Shown here piece by piece: positions 1 through 8,465 of a stretch of DNA of 28,881 nt. Under the pieces are notes generated by a model. The model saw nothing but the letters and a program-made list of their open reading frames with translations, had not been told where the DNA came from and searched no databases. The translations under genes and the position numbers were made by a program. The stretch is from CAZYQW01 sp964649825 (GTDB lineage Bacteria > Planctomycetota > B15-G4 > JADJEK01): assembly GCA_964649825.1 (NCBI GenBank), contig CAZYQW010000037.1, forward strand, positions 1-28,881, written 5' to 3'. How positions within the stretch are numbered: the stretch's first letter is position 1; each line of letters begins with the position of its first letter.

Positions 1-144
1 CTTTCGAAGCGAGGCGAGGTCATCGCGACCGAGATCGAGGCGCAGGACCGCAGGCGTACTGCCTGTACGTCGAGGATCCTGCAACGAAGAGATCGGTCGC
101 GAGGGCCCGCCGCAGCCGGAATGACTTTCACCACGGGCTGCCAG
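1..144 (-). repeat. Palindromic MITE-like repeat, copy 1 (cut by window start)
   Basis: Positions 1-123 are the reverse complement of 28608-28730 with one mismatch (G at 75 region against A), with no indels. Positions 124-144 match the left terminal repeat of the second copy with three mismatches. Internally the unit folds on itself: TCGCGACCGA near 24 pairs with TCGGTCGCGA near 94, GCAGGA with TCCTGC, and CAGGC with GCCTG around the centre. Its second terminus would lie just before base 1. There is no coding capacity. Strand is set relative to the complete copy at 28587-28752, which is taken as plus. Confidence 0.85.
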
Positions 145-513
145 GGCGTCGTCCGCTCCTTGGCTTCCTTCCTCGACCGGACACCGCCCACCGGCGGCCC
201 GGCCGCTGGGCCCCCGTCTCTCGGCCATCCGCCTCGATGGCGACGCGCAGCCCCGGCCGATCCGCGGTCGCGGTGGTGCAGAATGGGGAATTGCCGTCAC
301 CAAGACAACCTCGCGGCGAAGGCGGAGCCCACGGGCCGGCGTTTCCGGAGGGATCGGTGCGGCCGAGTGGAATCTCGGTGGAACGCCCCATCCGCGCGAT
401 TCAACCGGATTTGTTCGAAGTAAAGGGTTTTTCCGCTCATCCTCGACTTGACCGTTCCGATAAGCGGGGTTACTGTTCAGTGAAGTGGTGCAAGGTGGTG
501 GAGATCGGCATCC
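145..513. other. Gene-free region upstream of the dcw cluster
   Basis: About 370 bases between the end repeat and mraZ. Open frames run through it, but they lack a ribosome site and recognisable protein sequence, and the one extending into rsmH is only an upstream extension. It is rich in short GC inverted repeats, such as GGCCC and GGGCC around 195-212. The 3' part holds the mraZ promoter described separately. I see no RNA gene here. Confidence 0.6.
448..500 (+). promoter_or_regulatory. Probable sigma70-type promoter and possible MraZ operator
   Basis: TTGACC (448-453) is followed after 17 bases by TACTGT (471-476), giving a good -35 and a weak -10. GTGGTG then occurs twice at exactly a 10-base period (485-490 and 495-500), between the -10 and the mraZ start. 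MraZ proteins are known to repress their own operon by binding short G-rich direct repeats at this location. Equating these two repeats with that operator is inference. Confidence 0.4.
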
Positions 514-948
514 TTGGGCTTCATCGGGAGCTATCAGCACACGCTCGACCCCAAGGGCCGCGTCTTCGTCCCGAAGCGTTTCCTGGACGCATTGCCGGAA
601 ACCGAGCCACGTTCCTTCGTGGTAACGAAGGGGTTCGAGGGCTGTCTGACCCTCTACACGTCGACGTCGTGGCGCGAGGCGGTGAACACCATGAAGAGCA
701 AGGCGAGGGGCGAGCGCGAGGTGCGCGACTTCAAGCGCCTCATCTTCTCCTCGGCGTCCCAGCAGGCGATCGACGGGTCGGGCCGGATCTTGATCCCCGA
801 GACGCTGCGGACCGACGCCGGAATGGCGCGCGACGTGGTGTTCGTCGGACTCGAGGACGAGATCGAGCTTTGGGACCTTTCGCGGTGGCAGCAGTACTAC
901 GACGAGGTCTCTCCCACTTTCGAGAAGGTCGGAGAAGGAGTGATCTAG
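514..948 (+). CDS. mraZ: Transcriptional regulator MraZ
   Basis: This 144-residue protein is the usual MraZ length. It opens with GSYQHTLDPKGRVFVPKRF, the first SpoVT/AbrB-like half, and has a second half with DGSGRILIPETLR around residues 88-100. MraZ is a ring-forming DNA-binding protein that controls the dcw operon, and the gene sits first in that cluster, as is normal. The start is TTG at 514: an in-frame TGA at 481 leaves no ATG or GTG, and GGAG lies about 10 bases upstream. A 134-base gap separates it from rsmH, longer than the tight spacing in the rest of the cluster. That gap holds only a loose 7-bp inverted repeat (966-972 with 1031-1037). Confidence 0.93.
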   Translation: MGFIGSYQHTLDPKGRVFVPKRFLDALPETEPRSFVVTKGFEGCLTLYTSTSWREAVNTMKSKARGEREVRDFKRLIFSSASQQAIDGSGRILIPETLRTDAGMARDVVFVGLEDEIELWDLSRWQQYYDEVSPTFEKVGEGVI

Positions 949-1082
949 AGATGATGGCGCGAGCGACGTGGCAGAGCCGGGGAGTGGATCGAACGATTCA
1001 CGAACGGCCGTCTCGGTCGTCGCGGCGCCGGCCACGTTCGATCGGTCGTCCGCATGCTCATGAAGACCAGGGAAGGACACGC

Positions 1083-2015
1083 ATGATGGCGGGTGCGGAC
1101 GACCGGTCGGTCCATGTTCCGGTCCAGGTGGACACTGTCCTCAGGTTCCTCGAGCCCAAGGACGGCGCCACCTACGGCGACTTCACGGTGGGGGCGGGAG
1201 GGCACGCCGCGGCGATCCTTGGCGCCGCCCCCTGCGCGTCGCTCGTGGGCGTCGACCAGGACGCGGCGATCCTCGCGTTCGCGCGAGACCGGCTCTCCGC
1301 GTTCGGGGATCGCGTCCACCTGGTTCACCAGAGCTTCGGCGAGTTCGTGGACAGCAACGAGTTCAGCCGCCGGCGTTGGGACGGGATATTGATCGATCTC
1401 GGGGTCTCGTCCTTCCAGCTCGATCAGGCCGAGCGCGGCTTCTCGTTCGATCGCGACGGCCCGCTCGACATGCGCATGAACCAGAGCGCCGCTCGGACCG
1501 CCGCCGACCTCGTGAACCGGGGGAGCCGCGACGAGTTGCTGCATGCGATCCGGGATCTCGGCGAGGAGCCCCGGGCCCTTCGCGTCGTCGATGCGATCGT
1601 GCAGGCGCGTCGCGAGGCGCCGATCTTGAGGACATGCGAGCTCGCCGAGATCGTCGAGCGCGCGGCGGCGCGGACGCGCCATCACCATGGCGCCACTCGC
1701 ACGTTCCTCGGGCTGCGCATGGCGGTGAACGACGAGGCGGGGGTGCTCGAGCAAACCCTTCCTCGCGTGATCGACGCGTTGGCGCCGGGCGCGCGTCTCG
1801 TGGTGATCGCGTTCCACGGACGCGAGGATCGCATCGTGAAGCTCGCTTTCAAGGACGCGAAACGGACCGGCGACGTCCGGATCCTGACTCCGAAACCGGT
1901 CTGGGCGGACCCGCGCGAAGTGCGGGACAACCCGCGCTCCCGCAGCTCGCGGATCCGCGCGGTCGAACGAATCGGTGATCGCTTCGGCGAAGCCGATCGA
2001 GTCGGCGAGCGATGA
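1083..2015 (+). CDS. rsmH: 16S rRNA (cytosine-1402-N4)-methyltransferase RsmH
   Basis: The 310-residue protein carries the family's signatures in order: an SAM-binding loop DFTVGAGGHAAAIL, VGVDQDAAI, the LIDLGVSSFQLDQAERGFSF block followed by DGPLDMRMNQ, TFLGLRMAVNDE, and VIAFHGREDRIVK near the C-terminus. RsmH methylates N4 of C1402 in the P-site region of 16S rRNA and is conventionally the second dcw gene (old name mraW). ATG at 1083 follows GGAAGGA (1071-1077). A second ATG at 1086 is equally possible. The usual FHSLEDR motif reads FHGREDR here, a modest variation. The open frame extends far upstream of 1083, but that extension overlaps mraZ in another frame and is not protein-like. Confidence 0.95.
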   Translation: MMAGADDRSVHVPVQVDTVLRFLEPKDGATYGDFTVGAGGHAAAILGAAPCASLVGVDQDAAILAFARDRLSAFGDRVHLVHQSFGEFVDSNEFSRRRWDGILIDLGVSSFQLDQAERGFSFDRDGPLDMRMNQSAARTAADLVNRGSRDELLHAIRDLGEEPRALRVVDAIVQARREAPILRTCELAEIVERAAARTRHHHGATRTFLGLRMAVNDEAGVLEQTLPRVIDALAPGARLVVIAFHGREDRIVKLAFKDAKRTGDVRILTPKPVWADPREVRDNPRSRSSRIRAVERIGDRFGEADRVGER

Positions 2016-2070
2016 AATCCGATCGACGCGGCGTTCGCTCGATCCCGTGCCGAACGTGAGGAGGGCTGCC

Positions 2071-2361
2071 ATGCAGAAGTGCGCGTCTTGGATAGCGCTC
2101 GCGGCACTCTTCGGAACGGCCGTGTCGACGACGTCGATCAACGTCCGAGCCACGTGCCGCGCCTACACGTTGGGGCGCCTTGTTCGCGATTGCGACGATC
2201 TGCGCATGGACATCGCGCATCGTCAGGCGAAGTGCCGGCGCCTCCTACGAACCCACGAGTTGGCCGCGGCCGTGGAGCGGCTCGGCCTGCAGGATTCGGA
2301 CCTGTTCCCCACGATCCCGACCGTCGGGATTCGAACCGGTCTCGTGATGAGTGGTCCCTGA
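2071..2361 (+). CDS. ftsL: FtsL-like small division protein
   Basis: This 96-residue protein lies between rsmH and ftsI, the standard ftsL position. A short N-terminus is followed by one hydrophobic segment (about residues 5-22). A heptad-like helical stretch comes next (about 30-62, with LVRDCDDLRMDIAHRQ), then ERLGLQ, the kind of ending seen in FtsL/DivIC proteins. FtsL is a bitopic scaffold that forms a coiled coil with FtsB and activates FtsW-FtsI. The start ATG has a near-ideal ribosome site, GAGGAGGG (2058-2065). The stop ends one base before the ftsI ATG. FtsL sequences are poorly conserved, so the call rests on size, topology and position. Confidence 0.7.
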   Translation: MQKCASWIALAALFGTAVSTTSINVRATCRAYTLGRLVRDCDDLRMDIAHRQAKCRRLLRTHELAAAVERLGLQDSDLFPTIPTVGIRTGLVMSGP

Positions 2362-2362
2362 T

Positions 2363-4096
2363 ATGGCGGGCGCACGACAACGACTTCTGTTTCTCGTGTT
2401 CGGGCTGTCCGCCTGCCTGATCGCGTTGGAGCTTCGGCTGTTCCATCTGCAGGTGATCCGCCATCCCGACGCGGCGGAGCAGGTGACGCGCCGTCACCAC
2501 CGTCAGGAGAGCGATCTCGGGGTCCGGGGACGCGTCCTGACCGCGAACGGTTACGTCTTGGCGGAATCGGTCCCGGCCCTCGACGTCTACGCGAATTCAC
2601 AGTGGACCCGGGGCCATCGCGAGACGATCGCGACGCACCTCGAGCGGCTCCTCGCCGGCGGGATCTCGAGCGATGAGATTCGCGAGCGGCTCGATCGCAC
2701 CGGCTACGTCCGGATCATGCGACGTCCGCTCGACGACGTCGCGCCGCTCGTCGAGCTGACGCGCTTGAAGCGCCGGGGCGAGCTCCCCGGCATCGAGCTC
2801 GAGAAGACGTTCGTGCGCCGCTACCCGGAAGGTCCGCTGGCCGCCCACGTGGTGGGGTACGTCGATCGGGACGGCGAGGGTCGCGCCGGCGTGGAGCTGG
2901 AGCTCGACGATGTCCTCAAGGGAGTCCCGGGGGTGCGTCGCCTCGCGCAGGACGCCGCTCGCCGTCCGATGTTCGATCTGGACTGCGAGCTGGTGCCGCA
3001 GACGCCTGGTCGTGACGTCGTCCTGACGGTGGACGTCGTTCTCCAGTATTTCGCGGAGGAGGCGATCGACACGCTGGTGCAGGAACATCGTCCCGCGTGG
3101 GCATCGATCGTCGTGGTGGAGCCCGCGACCGGCAAGGTGCGCGCACTCGCGAACCGTCCGAACTACGATCCGAACCGCTATGGGGCATTTCCGGTCGCGC
3201 ACCACCTGAACCCCGCGATCAGCTCGCAGTACACGCCAGGGTCGACCTTCAAGCCGTTCATGATGGGAGCGGTGCTCGACGCGGCCGCGGCCGACTTGAC
3301 CGAGACGATCGACTGCAGCCGCTTCGATGAGCTGGGTCGTCGCTTGAGCGACAGCCATCAGAACGGCGTGTTGACTCCGACTGCAATCATGGTCGAGTCG
3401 TCGAACATCGGCATGGCGAAACTCGCGCTACGGCTCGTCCCCGGCGACGACCACCCGCGCGACGTTCGACTCGCCGGATTCCGGCGTCTGCGAGGGTTCT
3501 TCTCCGACCTCGGCTTCGGCCGCGCCACCGACGTCGGCCTTCCGGCCGAAGGGGCGGGGCATCTTCGTCCGCTGCGGAACTGGACGCGCAAGTACACTCT
3601 CGTCTCGATGGCCTTCGGGCACGAGGTCTCGGTGACGCCGGTGCAGCTCGCAAGCGCGTTCGCCGTGTTCGCGACCGGCGGCGTCCATCAGCCGCCGCGC
3701 ATCGTCGAGGCGATCGTCGATGGGAGCGGCGCCGCGGCGAACGTGGCGCCGGAGCCGAAGCAGATTCTCGACGAGCGGACGGCGGACGATGTCCGCGAGA
3801 TGCTCGTCCGGGTCGTCGACGAGGGCACGGGCGAGGAATGCCGCATCGACGGCTACAGCGTGGCCGGCAAGACGTCGACCGCTCAGTGGGAGCGAGACCC
3901 CACGAAGTACACCGCCTCGTTCGTCGGCTTCGCGCCGGCGTACGACCCTCGGCTCCTCGTGCTCGTGGTCGTCGACCGGCCGGCCGGGTCGCTCCACTCC
4001 GGTGGCAAGGTCGCGGCTCCTGCCGCCCGAGAGATCCTGGAGCGCGGCCTCGCCTATCTGCGGGTGCCGCACGACCGTATGGATGGAGCGAGATAG
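2363..4096 (+). CDS. ftsI: Peptidoglycan D,D-transpeptidase FtsI (PBP3-type, class B)
   Basis: The protein has 577 residues with an N-terminal membrane anchor (about 7-25) and a dimerisation region with GRVLTANGYVLAESV. The penicillin-binding transpeptidase domain has its three motifs: S294-T-F-K (nucleophile), S346-S-N, and K503-T-S in AGKTSTAQW. It cross-links septal peptidoglycan together with FtsW, whose gene is further down the cluster. There is no C-terminal PASTA domain. ATG 2363 is preferred. GTG 2351 is in frame but has no better ribosome site and would overlap the ftsL-like gene more. The gene ends eight bases before murE. Confidence 0.93.
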   Translation: MAGARQRLLFLVFGLSACLIALELRLFHLQVIRHPDAAEQVTRRHHRQESDLGVRGRVLTANGYVLAESVPALDVYANSQWTRGHRETIATHLERLLAGGISSDEIRERLDRTGYVRIMRRPLDDVAPLVELTRLKRRGELPGIELEKTFVRRYPEGPLAAHVVGYVDRDGEGRAGVELELDDVLKGVPGVRRLAQDAARRPMFDLDCELVPQTPGRDVVLTVDVVLQYFAEEAIDTLVQEHRPAWASIVVVEPATGKVRALANRPNYDPNRYGAFPVAHHLNPAISSQYTPGSTFKPFMMGAVLDAAAADLTETIDCSRFDELGRRLSDSHQNGVLTPTAIMVESSNIGMAKLALRLVPGDDHPRDVRLAGFRRLRGFFSDLGFGRATDVGLPAEGAGHLRPLRNWTRKYTLVSMAFGHEVSVTPVQLASAFAVFATGGVHQPPRIVEAIVDGSGAAANVAPEPKQILDERTADDVREMLVRVVDEGTGEECRIDGYSVAGKTSTAQWERDPTKYTASFVGFAPAYDPRLLVLVVVDRPAGSLHSGGKVAAPAAREILERGLAYLRVPHDRMDGAR

Positions 4097-4104
4097 ACAG
4101 CGCG

Positions 4105-5604
4105 ATGCACACCACCGGGAGTCGAACGCCTTTGACCGAATCCGCCGACCGTACGCGGCTTCTCGACCTGATCGACGCGATCTCTCCGCTGCGAGTGGAG
4201 CGCCGTCGCGACGCGCGGATCCGTTCGCTCGCCACCGATTCGAGGCGGGTAGGACGGGGGGACCTCTTCTTCGCGGTGCCGGGCGTCGACGACGATGGGG
4301 CGCGCTACGTCGCGGAGGCGGTCGCGCGCGGCGCCGTCGCCGTCGTGGTGGAGGGTGACGTGGAGGTGCCGGACGGAGCGACCGCGATCCGGGTCGAGAG
4401 CTGCCGGCGCGCGAAGGCGGTGATCGCCTCGCGTTTCTACGGCGATCCATCGCGGCGCATCTCGGTGGTGGGCGTCACCGGCACGAACGGCAAGACCACG
4501 ACCACGCACATGCTGAGGTCGATCGCGGAGTACGAGGGCGGACCCACCGTGCTGATCGGCACGGTCCGGCACGAGGTGGGGACGACCTCGTACCGCGCGA
4601 CGAACACCACGCCCGACCCGATCGACGTGCACCGGATGCTCGCGGAGGGAGTCGCCATCGGGGCTCCCCTCGCCGCGATGGAGGTTTCCTCGCACGCGCT
4701 CGAGCAGGACCGTGTGCACGGGCTCCGGTTCCGGGCCGCCGTCTTCACGAACCTCTCGCCCGAGCACCTCGACTACCACGGGAACCTCGAGTCGTATCGG
4801 AACGCGAAGGCGAAGCTGTTCCGCGACCTCGACGCGTCGGCGATTGCGGTGCTGAACGCCGACGACCCGCTTACGGAGAGCCTCGCGCGCGAGACGCGAG
4901 CGAGGGTGGTTCGCTTCGGCGTCAGCCCGAACGCCGACGTGACCGCGGGCATCCGCCGCGTCGACATCGACGGCGTCTCGTTCATCCTGCGCACCGCGCG
5001 CGGAAACGTCGACGTCAACACGCGCATGGTCGGACGTCACAATCTGCAGAACGCGATCGCGGCGGCCACCGCGGCGTACGCGCTCGGTTACCCCCTCGAG
5101 GCGATTCGAGGCGGGTTCCAGCTCCTGAAAGGGGTTCCGGGACGGCTCGAGCCGGTCGACTGCGGCCAGGACTTCCGCGTGCTCGTCGACTACGCGCACA
5201 CCGACGACGCGCTCGAGCAGGTTCTCCGGGCGTTGCGTCCTCTGACTCGAGGCCGGCTGGTCACCGTGTTCGGGTGCGGCGGCGACCGAGATCGAACGAA
5301 ACGACCACGGATGGGAGCCGTCGCGACGCGGCTGTCCGACGTCTCGTTCGTGACGAGCGACAATCCACGGTCCGAGGACCCGCTCCGCATCATCGATGAC
5401 ATCGTGGTCGGCGTCCGCCCCGGCGCGAAGTTCGAGGTCGAGGTCGACCGCCGCGCCGCGATCTCGCGCGCCCTGAGGGTGGCGCAGGGCGGCGACATCG
5501 TGCTGATCGCGGGCAAGGGCCACGAAGACGTGCAGGTGACGCGCGAGGGAAAGTGCGAGTTCGACGACCGGACCGTCGCGCGGGAGGTGCTGTGGAACCT
5601 CTGA
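4105..5604 (+). CDS. murE: UDP-MurNAc-tripeptide synthetase MurE
   Basis: This 499-residue Mur ligase contains SLATDSRRVGRGDLFFAVPG (N-terminal UDP-binding domain), the ATP loop TGTNGKTTTTHML with K130, EVSSHALEQDRVHGL, and the C-terminal DYAHTDDALEQVLRAL. The DNPR motif at residues 419-422 is the established marker for enzymes that add meso-diaminopimelate, so this cell wall is probably meso-DAP type. MurE acts in the cytoplasm on UDP-MurNAc-L-Ala-D-Glu. ATG 4105 is the first start after the ftsI stop, and its ribosome site is weak. The 3' end overlaps the murF start by 13 bases, suggesting translational coupling. Confidence 0.94.
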   Translation: MHTTGSRTPLTESADRTRLLDLIDAISPLRVERRRDARIRSLATDSRRVGRGDLFFAVPGVDDDGARYVAEAVARGAVAVVVEGDVEVPDGATAIRVESCRRAKAVIASRFYGDPSRRISVVGVTGTNGKTTTTHMLRSIAEYEGGPTVLIGTVRHEVGTTSYRATNTTPDPIDVHRMLAEGVAIGAPLAAMEVSSHALEQDRVHGLRFRAAVFTNLSPEHLDYHGNLESYRNAKAKLFRDLDASAIAVLNADDPLTESLARETRARVVRFGVSPNADVTAGIRRVDIDGVSFILRTARGNVDVNTRMVGRHNLQNAIAAATAAYALGYPLEAIRGGFQLLKGVPGRLEPVDCGQDFRVLVDYAHTDDALEQVLRALRPLTRGRLVTVFGCGGDRDRTKRPRMGAVATRLSDVSFVTSDNPRSEDPLRIIDDIVVGVRPGAKFEVEVDRRAAISRALRVAQGGDIVLIAGKGHEDVQVTREGKCEFDDRTVAREVLWNL

Positions 5605-7025
5605 GAAGCGGCGACGTGCTCGCGGCAACGGGCGGCGCGGCCCGCGGTCCTCTTCCCAGCGCGTTCCTCGGGGTGTCGACCGACACGCGTTCGCTCGCGC
5701 ACGGCGATCTGTTCTGCGCGCTGCGCGGGGAGAAGTTCGACGCCCATGAGTTCCTGGAGACCGCGAGCCGTCGCGGGGCCGCCGCCGCGATCGTCGATCG
5801 CGACGTGGAGAACGCGCCGCTTCCACTCATCCGGGTGGGGGACACCGGCCGTGCGTTGCTCGACCTCGGCACGTTCCACCGCCGGCGCATCAAGGCGAAG
5901 GTCGTCGCGGTGACGGGCACGAACGGCAAGACGACGACCAAGGACCTGACGCGCACGACGCTCTCGGCGCGGTACCGCGTCGTCTCCTCTCCGGCCAGCT
6001 TCAACAACCACGTCGGCCTTCCGCTCACGCTGTTCCTGGCCGAGCCGGACACCGAGATCGTCGTCGTCGAACTCGGCACGAACCACCGCGGCGAGATCGA
6101 TCAGCTTGGGCGCGTCGCGGAGCCGGACGTGGCGGTGATCACGAACGTGTCCGCCGCGCACCTCGAGGGGTTGAACGACCTGGAGGGAGTCCTCGAGGAG
6201 AAGGGGTCGCTGCTGCCGCACGTGCGAAAAGGCGGATTCGCCGTGCTCTCGGCCGACGACGAGCCGACTCTCGACGCGCTGAGGGCCCGCGCGCGGGTTC
6301 GCGTCGTCACGACGGGAGTGCGGCGACGCGCCGACTACGTGGCGACGATGCCCTGGTGCGACTTGGACCGAGTGGCGTTCCATCTCAACGGCCGCGCCAA
6401 GGTGCGCGTGCCGTTGATCGGCTGCCACAACCTGTACAACGCGCTCTTCGCGCTCGCCGTGGCGGTCGAGCTCGGGGTCGACGAGGACGCAGCGTCGCGC
6501 GCGTTGAAGGATTTCGAGGGCCCGCCGATGCGCTTGTCCAAGCACCACGTCGGCGGACGGCTCGTGATCGATGACGCGTACAACGCGAACCCCGGATCGA
6601 TGACGGCGGCGATCAAGACGTTCGCCGCGCTCTCCGTCCCCGGTCGCAAGGTGCTCGTGCTCGGCAGCATGCTCGAGCTCGGCGCGCACTCGAAGCGCCT
6701 GCACCGCGAGGTTGGCACGACCCTCTCCTGCGGCGAGTTCGATCTGATCTGCGTCGTTGGCGAGGACGCGCGCGAGATCCTGGCCGGGGCGCGCGAACAC
6801 GGCGTAGACGACGATCGTCTGCTCGCGTTCGAGGACGGCACGGCGTGCGCGAAAGGGCTGCCCGCCCGACTCGAAGAGAAAGACGCGATCCTCGTGAAGG
6901 GCTCCCGCGCGATGGGGCTCGAGCGGGTCGTCCAGACCGTATTGGTGGCCTCCGCGTCCGCCGGCGAGCGGGTCGAGGGGGCGACGAAGAATCGAGATGG
7001 TCCGATGAGTCCGCGGCGCCGGTGA
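5592..7025 (+). CDS. murF: UDP-MurNAc-tripeptide-D-Ala-D-Ala ligase MurF
   Basis: A 477-residue Mur ligase: SSTDTRSLAHGDLF-type N-terminal domain (as GVSTDTRSLAHGDLFCALRG), ATP loop TGTNGKTTTKD with K113, SFNNHVGLPLTL, VVELGTNHRGEI, and DDAYNANPGSM in the C-terminal domain. These last motifs are typical of MurF, which adds D-Ala-D-Ala to complete the UDP-MurNAc-pentapeptide. The GTG start at 5592 lies inside the end of murE, with GGGAGG (5582-5587) just ahead. Roughly the last 20 residues are basic and unlike the family. The usual operon tightness stops here: a 327-base gap follows before mraY. Confidence 0.93.
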   Translation: MEPLRSGDVLAATGGAARGPLPSAFLGVSTDTRSLAHGDLFCALRGEKFDAHEFLETASRRGAAAAIVDRDVENAPLPLIRVGDTGRALLDLGTFHRRRIKAKVVAVTGTNGKTTTKDLTRTTLSARYRVVSSPASFNNHVGLPLTLFLAEPDTEIVVVELGTNHRGEIDQLGRVAEPDVAVITNVSAAHLEGLNDLEGVLEEKGSLLPHVRKGGFAVLSADDEPTLDALRARARVRVVTTGVRRRADYVATMPWCDLDRVAFHLNGRAKVRVPLIGCHNLYNALFALAVAVELGVDEDAASRALKDFEGPPMRLSKHHVGGRLVIDDAYNANPGSMTAAIKTFAALSVPGRKVLVLGSMLELGAHSKRLHREVGTTLSCGEFDLICVVGEDAREILAGAREHGVDDDRLLAFEDGTACAKGLPARLEEKDAILVKGSRAMGLERVVQTVLVASASAGERVEGATKNRDGPMSPRRR

Positions 7026-7352
7026 TGGTCGCGGGACGAAGAACCAGCGGATGCGGCGTCCGGGTGTTCCGGATGCCCAAGCGAAACGAAACCGGTATCG
7101 GCCGTCCCTCGGCCTCCGCACACCGGCCCGCGGACTTTTCGGACGTCTTGGATCGTACAGGTTTGATTCCCGAGCCGACCTCTTCGCCCTCGGGACGGAT
7201 GCGTAACGGAGCACACAGAGTTCACAGGAGCCCAGAGCGTCGTCCGCGGTTTCCCCTCCAGGAGTCGTCCTTCGCCCTTCCCCTGTGTCTCTGTGACTCC
7301 GCGTCGACGGCCGGCGCGTCGTCCCGCCGCGGGGTGGAGAAACGGTGAGATC
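7026..7352. repeat. Gene-free gap with an imperfect inverted repeat (arms 7207-7230 and 7280-7301)
   Basis: Between murF and mraY there is no credible gene. CGGAGCACACAGAGTTCACA (7207-7226) and the following GGAG face an arm at 7280-7301 containing CCCCTGTGTCTCTGTGACTC. Reverse-complemented, the arms match at about 20 of 24 positions with small gaps, separated by about 50 bases. The purine-rich CACAGAG phrasing differs from the GC-rich surroundings. It could be a dispersed intergenic repeat or an mRNA hairpin ahead of mraY. Confidence 0.55.
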
Positions 7353-8465
7353 GTGGTTCTCGAGCTGTTGAACCTCTTCCACGGCACCGCGCTCTGGAAC
7401 CTGTTCCAGTACCTGACGTTCCGAGCCGCGCTCGCCGCCGTCGCCGGGTTCCTCATCGCGCTCATCCTCGGTCCCGGCCTGATCCGCGCGCTGCGTCGGC
7501 GGAAGATCGGCGAGAACGTCGAGAAGACGGATTCCGATCAGCTCCGCGAACTCCACCAGGGGAAGCGAGGCACCCCGACGATGGGGGGAGTGCTGATTCT
7601 CGCCGCGGTCCTCGGCGCCGTCCTCTTGTTCGGGCGCCTCGACAACCTCTACGTGCAGCTCGCGCTCCTCGGGACGGTCGCGTTCGGTCTCGTCGGATCG
7701 ATCGACGACTGGATCAAGCTGAACGACAAGAGGCAATCGGGCCTCACCGCGCGGTGGAAGCTCGTGTTCCAGTTCGCGGTGGCCCTCGCGCTCGCGTTCG
7801 CGATCGTCATGCTCGCCGACCTTGGCGGCGACACCCGTCCGTACTCGCTGCAGGTTCCGTTCCTGAAAGATGGGTCGATCGACCTCTCCTTCGCGTGGGG
7901 GGTGCCCTACTTGACCTTCGCCGCGTTCGTGATGGTCTTCACGTCGAACGCGGTGAACCTGACCGACGGGCTCGACGGTCTCGCCACGGGTTGCGCGGTG
8001 ATCGCGTCGGCGACTCTGACGGTGATCATCTACGTGATCGGGCGGCGTGACTTCACCGAGTACCTGTTGATCCCGTACGTCCCCGGTGCGGCCGAGCTGA
8101 CGATCGTGGGCGCCGGGCTCTCCGGCGCGTGCCTCGGTTTCCTGTGGTTCAACGCGTTCCCGGCCCAGGTCTTCATGGGCGACACGGGGTCGCTGCCGAT
8201 CGGTGGCCTGCTCGGATTCCTCGCGATCGTCGCGCGTCAGGAGCTGGTCTTGCCGATCGTGTGCGGCGTCTTCATGATGGAGGCCGGCAGCGTGATCCTC
8301 CAGGTCGGTTCGTTCAAGCTTCGCAAGAAACGGATCTTCCGCATCGCGCCGATCCACCATCATTTCCAGTTCGCGGGCTGGCACGAGGTGAAGGTCGTGG
8401 TTCGCTTCTGGATCATCGCCGTGGTCTGCGCCATCCTCGGTCTCGCCTCCCTCAAGGTCAGATAG
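7353..8465 (+). CDS. mraY: Phospho-MurNAc-pentapeptide transferase MraY
   Basis: The 370-residue polytopic membrane enzyme (about 10 segments) transfers phospho-MurNAc-pentapeptide to undecaprenyl phosphate, making lipid I. Visible signatures are LFQYLTFRAALAA at the N-terminus, GKRGTPTMGGVLIL, the Asp-pair region GSIDDWIKL, SNAVNLTDGLDGLA, and the PIHHHFQFAGWHEVKV segment with its histidine cluster. GTG 7353 gives an N-terminus that aligns with other MraY proteins. An in-frame extension to 7293 is not hydrophobic and not family-like. The TAG stop is directly followed by the ftsW ATG. murD, which often lies between mraY and ftsW, is absent. Confidence 0.95.
   Translation: MVLELLNLFHGTALWNLFQYLTFRAALAAVAGFLIALILGPGLIRALRRRKIGENVEKTDSDQLRELHQGKRGTPTMGGVLILAAVLGAVLLFGRLDNLYVQLALLGTVAFGLVGSIDDWIKLNDKRQSGLTARWKLVFQFAVALALAFAIVMLADLGGDTRPYSLQVPFLKDGSIDLSFAWGVPYLTFAAFVMVFTSNAVNLTDGLDGLATGCAVIASATLTVIIYVIGRRDFTEYLLIPYVPGAAELTIVGAGLSGACLGFLWFNAFPAQVFMGDTGSLPIGGLLGFLAIVARQELVLPIVCGVFMMEAGSVILQVGSFKLRKKRIFRIAPIHHHFQFAGWHEVKVVVRFWIIAVVCAILGLASLKVR

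Noticed and set aside
966..1037. Inverted repeat ACGTGGC/GCCACGT between mraZ and rsmH
   Set aside because: The arms are only 7 bp and 58 bases apart, so chance is likely in GC-rich DNA.
237..1082. Upstream extension of the rsmH frame
   Set aside because: It overlaps mraZ in another frame and has no family-like sequence; the start with a ribosome site is at 1083.
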